From Burkholderia sp. BCC0322 (lineage in GTDB: Bacteria > Pseudomonadota > Gammaproteobacteria > Burkholderiales > Burkholderiaceae), in assembly GCF_902833045.1 (NCBI RefSeq), contig NZ_CADFDU010000015.1, positions 62,001-126,000 of the forward strand: DNA of 64,000 bases. Reading direction: 5' to 3'. The notes below the pieces were generated by a model, which worked only from the letters and a program-made list of their open reading frames with translations, ran no database searches and was not told the DNA's origin. The translations under genes were made by a program, and so were the position numbers. Of the stretch, positions 30,065-38,058 are shown in pieces (within the stretch, counting starts at the first letter, position 1; each line of letters starts with the position of its first letter).

Positions 30065-31081
30065 TCAGTCGCGGACGCCGCGGTTCTTCAGCTGGTCGAG
30101 CAGCACCGCAGCAAGCAGGATCGCGCCGCGCACGAGGTACTGGTAGAACGCGTCGATGTTCAGCAGGTTCATCACGTTCTCGACGGTGCCCATGATCAGC
30201 ACGCCGATCACGACGCCCGAGATCGTCGCGCGGCCGCCCATCAGCGACACGCCGCCGAGCACGCACGCGGAGATCACGTTCAGCTCGAAACCCTGCGCGG
30301 CGTTCGGCTGGCCCGACGTGATGCGTGATGCGAGGATCACGCCGGCGAGCGCCGTCACCGCGCCCTGAATCAGGAAGATGTACACGCGCGTGCGTTCGAC
30401 GTTGATCCCCGCGAGCCGCGAGGCTTCCGGGTTCCCGCCGATCGCGAGCGTGTTGCGGCCATACACTGTCTGGTTCAGCAGTATGCCGAACGAGATGAAG
30501 CACAACAGCGTGACCCAGATCGGCAGCGACACGCCGAACAGGGACAGCCCGCCGAGCGCGATGAACGTATCCGACGACACGCCGACCGCCTGCCCCTTCG
30601 ATACGATGAAGCCGAGCCCGCGCACGATCTCCATCGTCGCGAGCGTCGTGATCAGCGCGTTGATGCGCAGGTACGCGATCACCGCGCCGTTCACGAAACC
30701 GATCGCGGCGCCGGCCGCAACCGCCGCGACGATCGCGACGAACGTATTGTCGGTCGCGTTCAGCACCATCGCGCACAGCACGCCCGAGAACGCGACGGTC
30801 GAGCCGATCGACAGGTCGAAGTCGCGCGACGCGAGACAGAACATCATCGTGCACGCGACCATCCCGATCTGCGAGATCGACAGTGCGAGGCCGAGCATGT
30901 TGTCGATCGAGAAGAAGTGATCGACGGTGAGCGACATCGTGATGAACATCACCGCGAAGATCGCGATCAGGCTGTATTCGGTCAGATGCTGCCACCACTT
31001 CTGGCGGTCGCTCTGCTGCGGCACCAGCGCGTCGGCCGACCGCTTCACGGCGGCGCTGCCAAGGTTTTCGTTGACTTGCAT
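30065..31081 (-). CDS. Sugar ABC transporter permease (AraH/RbsC family)
   Basis: Inner-membrane channel of a CUT2-type sugar importer. 338 aa with an N-terminal cytoplasmic segment and about ten hydrophobic helices from residue 38. Family blocks are LASRDFDLSIGSTVAFSGV, INALITTLATMEIVRGLGF and LAIGGNPEASRLAGINVERTR (the EAA-like coupling loop). It lies 29 bases before the dehydrogenase gene and 70 bases after the ATPase. AraH in name-by-similarity, but linkage with KDPGal genes argues for galactose as a substrate. Confidence 0.88.
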   Translation of the reverse strand: MQVNENLGSAAVKRSADALVPQQSDRQKWWQHLTEYSLIAIFAVMFITMSLTVDHFFSIDNMLGLALSISQIGMVACTMMFCLASRDFDLSIGSTVAFSGVLCAMVLNATDNTFVAIVAAVAAGAAIGFVNGAVIAYLRINALITTLATMEIVRGLGFIVSKGQAVGVSSDTFIALGGLSLFGVSLPIWVTLLCFISFGILLNQTVYGRNTLAIGGNPEASRLAGINVERTRVYIFLIQGAVTALAGVILASRITSGQPNAAQGFELNVISACVLGGVSLMGGRATISGVVIGVLIMGTVENVMNLLNIDAFYQYLVRGAILLAAVLLDQLKNRGVRD

Positions 31082-31151
31082 GGTTGTGTCTCCTGCTCCT
31101 GCATTGCACGGCCCGCGCCGCGCGTGTCCGATTCGATTGTCGTGCCCTGCG

Positions 31152-32663
31152 TCAAGCTGCCTCGACGGCGCTCGTCTGCGGCAGCGCGAGGCTCAGCACC
31201 GCGTGTTCGTTCGCCTGTTCGCGCGGCAGCTCGCCCGCGATCCGGCCTTCGCGCATCACGACGATGCGGTCGGACACGCCGAGCACTTCCGGCAGCTCCG
31301 ACGACACCATCACGATCGCGCAGCCGCGTTCCGCGAGCCGGTAGATCACGTCGTAGATCTCGTGCTTCGCGCCGACGTCGATCCCGCGCGTCGGCTCGTC
31401 GAGGATCACGACCTTCAGGTCGGGCTCCGCGAGCCAGCGCGACAGGATCGCCTTCTGCTGGTTGCCGCCCGACAGGAAGCGGATCTTCTGCCGCCGGTTC
31501 GGGGTCTTGATCTTGAGCCGCTGGATGAAACGATCGGCCGTTTCGCTTTCGGCCTTGCGGTTGATGAAGAGCCCCGCGCGCAGCGAATGGCGGCGGCAGC
31601 TGATGTTGATGTTCTCCGCGACCGACGCGATCGCGATGATTCCTTCTTCCTTGCGATCCTCGGGGCACAGCACGATGCCGTGGCGGATCGCGTCGCCGGT
31701 ACGCTTCACGTCGATGCGCGCGCCGTCGAGCGTCAGCACGCCCGCGCGCCGGTGATCCGCGCCGTACACGAGCCGCATCAGCTCGCTGCGGCCCGCGCCG
31801 ACGAGCCCGAAGAAGCCGACGATCTCGCCCGCGCGCACCGAGAAGCTCGCGGGTTCGCGCAATGCCGGGCCGTCGACGCCTTCGGCCGCGAAGCGCACGT
31901 CGCCGAGCGCGCGCGGCGCGTAATGGTAGATGTCCGAAATCTCGCGCCCGACCATCTCGGCGACGAGCCGTTCGCGCGGCACGTCGGCCAGCGATTCGTG
32001 CGACGCGATCTTGCGCCCGTCGCGGAAGATCGTGCACGCATCGCACAGCCGGTAGATCTCGTCCATCCGGTGCGAGATGTAGATCAGCGCGCGGCCCTGT
32101 GCGCGCAGGTCGTCGACGAGCTTGAACAGCACCTCGGTCTCGCGATGCGACAGCGAGCTGGTCGGTTCGTCGAGCGCGATCACGCGCGCATTGCGCATCA
32201 GCGCCTTGCAGATCTCGACCATCTGCCGCTGCGCGATCGACAGCCGCCCGAGCTTCGCGTCGGGATCGAGATCGACGCCCATCGCGGCGAGCCGCTCGCG
32301 CACGTGGCGCTTCGCCTCGCGCTTCTTCACCCAGCCGAATGCATTCGGCAGGCGGCCGAGCAGCAGGTTTTCCGCGACCGTCAGGTCGGGCACGTACTGC
32401 AGCTCCTGGTGAATCACCGCGATGCCGGCCGCGATCGACGCGGCCGCACTCGCGAACTGCACGGGCTGGCCATCGACCAGCACGCTGCCCGCATCGGGCT
32501 GGTATTCGCCGCCGAGAATCTTCAGCAGCGTCGACTTGCCCGCGCCGTTCTCGCCCATCAGGCCATGCACCTCGCCCGCATGCACGTCGAACGAGATGCC
32601 GTCGAGTGCGCGCACGCCAGGAAAGACCTTGCCGATATTGTCAAAACGCAGTGCCACTGACAC
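31152..32663 (-). CDS. Sugar ABC transporter ATPase with two nucleotide-binding domains (AraG/MglA type)
   Basis: Energises the CUT2 importer. 503 aa made of two ABC modules. Module 1 has the Walker A motif [16 protein letters not shown], signature [15 protein letters not shown] and Walker [12 protein letters not shown]. Module 2 has a degenerate Walker [17 protein letters not shown], signature [15 protein letters not shown] and [14 protein letters not shown]. This asymmetric pair is normal for AraG/RbsA/MglA proteins. It lies between the binding protein (67 bases upstream) and the permease. Confidence 0.93.
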   Translation of the reverse strand: MSVALRFDNIGKVFPGVRALDGISFDVHAGEVHGLMGENGAGKSTLLKILGGEYQPDAGSVLVDGQPVQFASAAASIAAGIAVIHQELQYVPDLTVAENLLLGRLPNAFGWVKKREAKRHVRERLAAMGVDLDPDAKLGRLSIAQRQMVEICKALMRNARVIALDEPTSSLSHRETEVLFKLVDDLRAQGRALIYISHRMDEIYRLCDACTIFRDGRKIASHESLADVPRERLVAEMVGREISDIYHYAPRALGDVRFAAEGVDGPALREPASFSVRAGEIVGFFGLVGAGRSELMRLVYGADHRRAGVLTLDGARIDVKRTGDAIRHGIVLCPEDRKEEGIIAIASVAENINISCRRHSLRAGLFINRKAESETADRFIQRLKIKTPNRRQKIRFLSGGNQQKAILSRWLAEPDLKVVILDEPTRGIDVGAKHEIYDVIYRLAERGCAIVMVSSELPEVLGVSDRIVVMREGRIAGELPREQANEHAVLSLALPQTSAVEAA

Positions 32664-32730
32664 GTCGTCTCCCCACTTCCGGATCGATCGACCGCCGGCC
32701 GCCGCATCGCCGCGGCAGCCGGCGGGCCGC

Positions 32731-33726
32731 TTACTTCGACGCGAGCCCCATCTCCTCGCGCACCTTCGACACGTTGTCGCGCGTCGCGAGCATGCCCGTC
32801 GTCAGCGTCAGCGCCGGCGGTGCCTTGCCCTGCGTGATCCACGCGTACATCAGGTCCGAGGTTTCCTCGCCGTGGCGCTTCGGGCTGATGATCACGGTGC
32901 CGTAGAAGCCCGTCGGCTGCGGCTTCTTGAACTCGTTCAGCGCCGAATCGGAACCGCCGATGCCGATGCCGATCATGTTGTCCGCCTTGAAGCCGCGCCC
33001 TTCGGCCGCGCGCACCGCGCCGAGCACGGCTTCGTCGTTCAGGCCGTACGCCACCCAGTGCTTGAACTGCGGATTCTTCGTGAGCGCGATGTTCGCAGCG
33101 TTGAACGCGTTCTCGGTGTCGGTCTTCGCCTGCGGCGCCGCGATCACGTTCGCCTTCGGAAAGCCGGCGGCCACCAGCGCGTCGGTCGCGCCGCTCGTGC
33201 GGTCATGCGCGGTCGGCAGCTGCTCGTAGGTGATGTCGATCGCGCCGACGTCCTTCATGTCCCAGCCGCGCTTCTTGATTTCGGCCGCGATGCCGTCGCC
33301 GACCTGCTTGCCGATGTTGTACGCGGAGATCCCCATGTGCGGGACCGACTCGATCGGCTTGCCCGCGCCGTCGACGAGGCGGTCGTCGACCGTCATCATC
33401 TTCAGGTTGTGCGACTTCGCCTTCGCGACGATGCCCGGCCCGAGCTTCACGTCGGGCGTGCAGATGATGAAGCCCTGCGCCTTCTGCGCGGACAGGTTGT
33501 CGATCGCGCTCATCACCTTTTCACCGGACGGCGCGCCGATCTTCACGAGCGTGAAGCCCTTGTCCTTCGCCGCCATCTCGGCGAACTTCCACTCGTCCTG
33601 GAACCACGGCTCTTCCGGCTGCTTGACGAGGAAGCCGATCTTGACCGGATCGGCCGCATGCACGACCGGGCTTCCGATCACCACCGCGGCCGCAGCGGCC
33701 AGCGTTACGAACGTTCTGCGTTTCAT
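32731..33726 (-). CDS. Periplasmic sugar-binding protein of an AraF-like ABC importer
   Basis: Captures the sugar in the periplasm and docks on the permease. 331 aa. The Sec signal is [24 protein letters not shown], with cleavage before ADPVKIGF. The mature protein resembles L-arabinose-binding protein AraF, which also binds D-galactose. Segments such as [20 protein letters not shown] and [17 protein letters not shown] are characteristic. It is preceded by a 102-base spacer after the SDR gene, where an extra promoter could lie. Arabinose versus galactose specificity cannot be settled from sequence by eye. Confidence 0.88.
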   Translation of the reverse strand: MKRRTFVTLAAAAAVVIGSPVVHAADPVKIGFLVKQPEEPWFQDEWKFAEMAAKDKGFTLVKIGAPSGEKVMSAIDNLSAQKAQGFIICTPDVKLGPGIVAKAKSHNLKMMTVDDRLVDGAGKPIESVPHMGISAYNIGKQVGDGIAAEIKKRGWDMKDVGAIDITYEQLPTAHDRTSGATDALVAAGFPKANVIAAPQAKTDTENAFNAANIALTKNPQFKHWVAYGLNDEAVLGAVRAAEGRGFKADNMIGIGIGGSDSALNEFKKPQPTGFYGTVIISPKRHGEETSDLMYAWITQGKAPPALTLTTGMLATRDNVSKVREEMGLASK

Positions 33727-33828
33727 CTCCAGTGTCTCCTTGTCTTCATCGAACAGGATGCAGCCGCTTGTTGGTTTCGACGCAGCGTGCGCGCGGCCGT
33801 CGCACGTGCGGTCTTTCGAATCGTTGCG

Positions 33829-34611
33829 TCAGTCGTGGTACAGCGCCGCGCGCCCGCCATCGACGGTGATGCGCGCGGCATTGATGAACGGCGCCTCGTC
33901 GGACGCCAGGAACACGGCCGTCATCGCGACTTCCTCCGGCCGGCCGATCCGCTTCATCGGCTGCAGCGCGAGCGTCGCGGCGCGCGCGGCGGCCGGATCA
34001 GGCTGCGCGTCCCACCAGTCGCGCGTGAGCTGCGTCTCGATGTAGCCCGGCGCGATCGCGTTCACGCGCACGTTGCGCGGCGCGTATTCGATGCCGAGCG
34101 CACGTGTGAGCCCCAGCACGCCATGCTTCGCGACCGGGTACGGAAAGCAGCCCGGGATGATCCGGAACGCATGCGTCGACGCGATGTTCACGATGCTGCC
34201 GCGGCCGCGCTCGACCATGCCTTCCAGCGCCGCGCGGCAGCCGTGCCATACGCCGTCGAGGTCGACCGCGAAGCAGCGGCGCCAGTCGTCGTCGGTCATC
34301 GTCAGCGGATCGGCGAACACGTTGATGCCGGCGTTGTTCACGAGCACGTCGAGCGGGCCGAATGCCGCCTCGGTCTGCGCGAGCGCATCGCGCACCGCAT
34401 CCTGCCGCGCGACGTCCGCCTGCAGCGGCAGCACCCGCGCGCCGGCAATCTCGTGCACGATCTTGGCGGCCGTGCGCTGCGCCTGCGGGAAATCGAGATC
34501 GACGAGCGCGACGGCCGCCCCCTCGCGAACGAACGCGCGGGCGATCGCGGCGCCGATACCCCGGCCCGCGCCCGTCACCATCGCGACCTTGTCCGCAAGG
34601 CGGCCCATCAT
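33829..34611 (-). CDS. Short-chain dehydrogenase of the galactose island
   Basis: 260 aa from the tandem ATG at 34611 (MMGRLADKVAMVTGAGRG). The ATG overlaps the dgoA stop as ATGA, so it is coupled to dgoA. Cofactor motif TGAGRGIGAA, NNAGINVF, catalytic Ser in IASTHAF and YxxxK in YPVAKHG. The C-terminus ends INAARITVDGGRAALYHD. It differs from the galactose dehydrogenase-like SDR at 29229-30035. Its substrate is unclear: possibly a second sugar or sugar-acid oxidised in the same island. Confidence 0.85.
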   Translation of the reverse strand: MMGRLADKVAMVTGAGRGIGAAIARAFVREGAAVALVDLDFPQAQRTAAKIVHEIAGARVLPLQADVARQDAVRDALAQTEAAFGPLDVLVNNAGINVFADPLTMTDDDWRRCFAVDLDGVWHGCRAALEGMVERGRGSIVNIASTHAFRIIPGCFPYPVAKHGVLGLTRALGIEYAPRNVRVNAIAPGYIETQLTRDWWDAQPDPAAARAATLALQPMKRIGRPEEVAMTAVFLASDEAPFINAARITVDGGRAALYHD

Positions 34612-35285
34612 GCCGCTCCGCCGCGCGCGATGCGCAAGCCGGCCTGGAACGCGCGCGCGTTCGCCGCGGTCGCGTCGACCGACTGGCCGGGGCGGTACAG
34701 CGCCGAGCCGAGCCCGAAACCGTTCGCGCCGGCGTCGAGGAACGGCGCCATGTTGTCGGGCGAGATGCCGCCGACCGGAATCAGCGGCACCGCGCGGTCG
34801 ATCACCGCGCGCCACGCCTTCACGACCGGCAAGCCAAGTTGCTCGGCCGGAAACATCTTCAGCACGTCGGCGCCGTTCGCGAGCGCCGCAAATGCTTCGG
34901 TCGGCGTCGCCACGCCCGGGGCGCTCGCGAGGCCGCGCTCGCGTGCGCGGCGGATCACGGCCGCGTCGCTGTGCGGCATCACGATCAGCGCACCGCCCGC
35001 GTCCTGCACGCGGTCGACATACTCGGCGCGCAGCACGGTCCCCGCGCCGACGATCGCGTCGTCGGGCAACGCACGCCGCAGTGCCGCGATGCTGTCGAAC
35101 GGATCGGGCGAGTTGAGCGGCACCTCGACGATCCGGAAGCCGGCTTCATAGAGCGCATGGCCGTGGTCGGCCGCTTCGGCGGGCGTGATCCCGCGCAGGA
35201 TCGCGATCAGCGGGCACGCGTCGAACGCACGCATCAGCGCGGCATGGGGCGCGTACGGCGCGGGCAAGGTCAGGTCGGACGGCAT
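34608..35285 (-). CDS. dgoA: 2-dehydro-3-deoxy-6-phosphogalactonate aldolase
   Basis: Cleaves KDPGal to pyruvate and glyceraldehyde 3-phosphate, the final reaction of the DeLey-Doudoroff galactose route. 225 aa from MPSDLTLPAPYAPHAALMRA, with AGAGGAAGC upstream. Class I aldolase of the KDPG/KDPGal family: LIAILRGITPAEAADH, the catalytic Glu in IVEVPLNSPDPF and the Schiff-base Lys in ADVLKMFPAEQLG, with PVGGISPDN as the phosphate site. It lies 22 bases after dgoK and overlaps the downstream SDR start. Confidence 0.93.
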   Translation of the reverse strand: MPSDLTLPAPYAPHAALMRAFDACPLIAILRGITPAEAADHGHALYEAGFRIVEVPLNSPDPFDSIAALRRALPDDAIVGAGTVLRAEYVDRVQDAGGALIVMPHSDAAVIRRARERGLASAPGVATPTEAFAALANGADVLKMFPAEQLGLPVVKAWRAVIDRAVPLIPVGGISPDNMAPFLDAGANGFGLGSALYRPGQSVDATAANARAFQAGLRIARGGAA

Positions 35286-35307
35286 CGAAGCTTCCTCTGC
35301 AAACGGT

Positions 35308-36333
35308 TCATTGGTCGGCGCAGACAGGCTCGCCATCTGCACGCACGAGCCCGGCGCGCGACGCGATCCGCCACAGGCCGCGCTCGGTCGCATGCGCGAC
35401 GACGCGGACGGACGGGTGGCCGAATGCCTGGAGCGCGTCGGCGTAGCGCGCGCACAAGCTGTCGTCGCCGATCAGCAGCAGCGGCTGGTCCGCGAGCGCG
35501 ATGCCGCGCTCCGCGAGCATCGCGTCGAGCGCGTTGAGTTCATGGCCGATCAGCAGCCCGGACAGGTAGTCGCCCTGCGCATCGGGCGCGAGTCGGTCGG
35601 TCAAGCCGAGCGTGCGTGTGCTGAAGATCGTCGCGAGCAGCCCCGTGCGCTGCGCGCCGCGCGCGACCGAGACGCCGCGCACGAACGCCGCGCGATCGGG
35701 CGACGCGCCGGCGCGCATCGTGCGGCCGAGGATCGTGTGGTCGCGCAGCGCCGCGAACAACTCGCCCGTCATGAAGGTCTGGAAGCGCTCGATCAACCCG
35801 TCCCTCACCCACGCCCATTTCGCATGGGTGCCCGGCAAGCCGATCAGTAGCCCTGAACGATCGGCGCCAAGCATGGGATCGCTCGCGAGTGCACCGAATA
35901 TCTGCGTTTCTTCACCGCGCATCACGTCGGGCAATTCGCCCGTGGCGATGACGCCCGGCACGATCGAGATCGTCGTGCCGCGCGACGTCGTCACCGTGAT
36001 GAGGCCCGCGACGAGCGCATCGGCGCCGGCCGGCACCGCGACGTACGGCGCCTCGCGCCAGCCCTGCGCGCTGCCGACCATTCCGGCGGCGAGCACCGGC
36101 AGGCCCGGCGTGCGGTCGAGCCAGTCGCCGCACGCTTCCTCGAACACCGCGTCGAACGCGCGCGCGCCGCCGCCCGGCACATGCATCACGCCCGCCGGGC
36201 GGCTGCGCGTGTCGACGAGCGCGCCGTGCGCGTCGTACAGGTAAGCGCGCAGCGACGTCGTGCCCCAGTCGAGCGCGATCAGCGACGGCGCGGCGGTGCT
36301 GGCATCCGGAACGGGCCGGGTCGAAGTCGTCAT
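35308..36333 (-). CDS. dgoK: 2-dehydro-3-deoxygalactonokinase
   Basis: Phosphorylates 2-keto-3-deoxygalactonate ahead of the aldolase. 341 aa from MTTSTRPVPDASTAAPS. The ASKHA-type phosphate motif is IALDWGTTSLRAYLYDAHG. Other DgoK landmarks are PGLPVLAAGMVGSAQGWREAPY, GLPGTHAKWAWVRDG, FQTFMTGELFAALRDHTILG and LLIGHELNAL. The start overlaps the iclR stop by ATGA. Together with dgoA it shows that 2-keto-3-deoxygalactonate is an intermediate of this island. Confidence 0.93.
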   Translation of the reverse strand: MTTSTRPVPDASTAAPSLIALDWGTTSLRAYLYDAHGALVDTRSRPAGVMHVPGGGARAFDAVFEEACGDWLDRTPGLPVLAAGMVGSAQGWREAPYVAVPAGADALVAGLITVTTSRGTTISIVPGVIATGELPDVMRGEETQIFGALASDPMLGADRSGLLIGLPGTHAKWAWVRDGLIERFQTFMTGELFAALRDHTILGRTMRAGASPDRAAFVRGVSVARGAQRTGLLATIFSTRTLGLTDRLAPDAQGDYLSGLLIGHELNALDAMLAERGIALADQPLLLIGDDSLCARYADALQAFGHPSVRVVAHATERGLWRIASRAGLVRADGEPVCADQ

Positions 36334-37229
36334 CGTTTGATCCTGCGGGTACCCTGCGGCGGGCTCCAGCCCAGTTCCGCGGAAATGGCTCGCGCCTCGC
36401 GCTGCACGAGCGGAATCAGTTCGTCCATCCGGTCGTGCGGCATGTACGGAATCGTGCTCGCAACCGACACGGCCGCGACGATCGCGCCCGATGCGTCGCG
36501 GATCGGCGCGGCCACGCAGCGGATCGACGCCTCGTTCTCCTCGAGATCGAACGTATAGCCGCCGGCCGCGTAATGCGCCATGCGCTGCAGGAACGCGCTC
36601 GTCTCGGGCCGGTTGTCCGGCTTGAAATTGACGCCGGCAAGCGCACGCCGGGCCGCCTCGAACAGCGAGCGCCACGTGTCGGGATCTGTGTCGAGCATCA
36701 TCGCCTTGCCGATGCCGGTCGATGCGAGCGGCATCCGGTGGCCGACGCGCGAGCGCATCTCGAGGCCGCGCGTGCCGGGAATCTTGTCGATGTACAGCAC
36801 GTCGTCGCCGTCGCGCACACCGAGATGGATCGTGTCGAGCGTCGCTTCCGCGAGCGCTTCGAGGTGCGGCCGCGCGACCGCGGTGAGCGGCATCTGCTCG
36901 AGCGCGATCGTGCCGAGTTCGATCAGCTTCGGGCCGAGCAGGTAGCCGCCTTGCACCTGGCGCAGGTAGCGCGCCTGCACGAGGCTGCTCACGAGGCGGT
37001 GCGTGGTGCTGCGCGTCGTGCCGAGCGCGGCGCCGATCGCGCGCATGTCGCGCGCGCCGTTCGCGATCGCCTCGAGGATCGCAAGACCGCGCAGCAGCGT
37101 CTGCGTGCCGGCCTGCTGCGCAGCGAGATCGAGCGGCGTGCTGGTCGCGCCGATGCTGTCGGTCAGCGACGCATCGTCCGGCGTCGCACGCCGGGCGTCG
37201 AGGGCAAGTGTGTCGGGCATCTTGTTCAT
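36330..37229 (-). CDS. IclR-family regulator of the galactose island
   Basis: 299 aa. About 40 poorly conserved N-terminal residues precede the winged helix LLRGLAILEAIANGARDMRAIGAALGTTRSTTHRLVSSL. The effector domain spans about residues 110-290 (LEALAEATLDTIHLGVRDGDDVLYIDKIPG, LASTGIGKAMMLD, RCVAAPIRDASGAIVAAVSV). It is the first gene of the unit and overlaps dgoK, so the regulator is made from the operon it probably controls. The inducer may be a galactonate-derived keto acid; that is inference. Confidence 0.9.
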   Translation of the reverse strand: MNKMPDTLALDARRATPDDASLTDSIGATSTPLDLAAQQAGTQTLLRGLAILEAIANGARDMRAIGAALGTTRSTTHRLVSSLVQARYLRQVQGGYLLGPKLIELGTIALEQMPLTAVARPHLEALAEATLDTIHLGVRDGDDVLYIDKIPGTRGLEMRSRVGHRMPLASTGIGKAMMLDTDPDTWRSLFEAARRALAGVNFKPDNRPETSAFLQRMAHYAAGGYTFDLEENEASIRCVAAPIRDASGAIVAAVSVASTIPYMPHDRMDELIPLVQREARAISAELGWSPPQGTRRIKR

Positions 37230-37387
37230 GGGGCGGGCTTCTTCAACGGAACCGGTGAAGCCGTTCGCACGATGCCGGAACTGCGTCCGGCATCGCGACG
37301 AAGCGGCGGTCGATGCACCGAATAAAGCGCCCGGCGAACTTCATGGAAGGTGTCTCCGTGTGCGTCGGGCGCCGCGCGATGCATGGG

Positions 37388-37439
37388 TCCGAAGCTGTCG
37401 ATGTGCTTCGGATTGTAGGAGCGCACGCACTCGCCTCCA
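37388..37439 (-). promoter_or_regulatory. Promoter and operator-like dyad of the iclR-dgoK-dgoA unit
   Basis: On the minus strand TTGGAG (37434-37439) and TACAAT (37411-37416) are exactly 17 bases apart. Directly after the -10, covering the expected start point, is a perfect inverted repeat: GCTTCGG (37404-37410) and CCGAAGC (37388-37394) with a nine-base spacer. It may be the IclR operator or a 5' mRNA hairpin. The iclR start codon follows about 170 bases later. Confidence 0.65.
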
Positions 37440-37518
37440 ATATTTGAATGCGTTGCCCAGATAATGAGAATTCGGCGCAAATCCGCCGTGTACGCGACAT
37501 AACGGCGGCTTCATGTGC

Positions 37519-37557
37519 ACGGGGGCGGAACCCGCGCGCAGCAGGTTCCGCCCCCGT
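37519..37557 (-). terminator. Long hairpin after the EF-hand gene
   Basis: A 14-bp perfect stem, ACGGGGGCGGAACC (37519-37532) and GGTTCCGCCCCCGT (37544-37557), with an 11-base loop. It lies 20 bases after the EF-hand stop codon. No T tract follows on the minus strand (GCACATG), so termination efficiency is uncertain. The rest of the 348-base iclR/EF-hand spacer holds the iclR promoter and nothing else I can identify. Confidence 0.65.
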
Positions 37558-37577
37558 TTGCCCACCGCGCGCCGCGC

Positions 37578-37976
37578 TTACTGCTGGCTCGTGCTGCGTG
37601 CCTGCATGTAGCGCTGGACGTCCGCGAACGACACACGGCCGCTGCCGCCCGAGTCCATCTGCCGGAAGTGATTCGCGACATAGCCGAGGCCGGCCGCGCG
37701 CGCCTGCGATTCGGTGATCGAACCCGTGTTCTGCACGTCGGCTGCGCTGAACTGCCGCGCGAGCTTGCGCACCACCTGCGCATGCAGCGCGGCGCCCGTC
37801 GTCTGCGTGCCGGCGGTCGGCTTGCGCGCGGCCGGCGGCACGTACGGATCGCCGAGCTGCGCCTGGCGCGCACGCGCCGGCGCGGCGGCGTCGCTCGCCT
37901 GTGCGAACGCGGATACGGATGCTGCGGCGCCGACGCATGCGAGCGCCGCGGCAACGACGATGAAACGGTTCTTCAT
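37578..37976 (-). CDS. Exported protein with degenerate EF-hand motifs
   Basis: 132 aa with a signal peptide, MKNRFIVVAAALACVGAAASVSAFAQ. The start at 37976 is set by that signal. The mature protein has a Pro/Ala-rich linker, then two helix-loop-helix units. The loops read DVQNTGSITESQ and DSGGSGRVSFAD. Each begins with Asp and keeps the central Gly, but the usual position-12 Glu is Gln or Asp and several coordinating side chains are missing, so calcium affinity may be low. It sits 82 bases after the carboxypeptidase gene's neighbourhood boundary, as a small separate gene. Confidence 0.75.
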   Translation of the reverse strand: MKNRFIVVAAALACVGAAASVSAFAQASDAAAPARARQAQLGDPYVPPAARKPTAGTQTTGAALHAQVVRKLARQFSAADVQNTGSITESQARAAGLGYVANHFRQMDSGGSGRVSFADVQRYMQARSTSQQ

Positions 37977-38058
37977 ATCAGGCTCCAGTCTGGAATGAGG
38001 TCGTCGACGGCAGGCGCGGCGCCACCGCGGGCGCGCGTCGCCTGCCTTGCGCATCGCA

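Noticed and set aside
28118-33726. A pure L-arabinose operon
   Set aside because: The importer looks AraFGH-like, but dgoK and dgoA are specific to the 2-keto-3-deoxygalactonate route and no arabinonate dehydratase is present.
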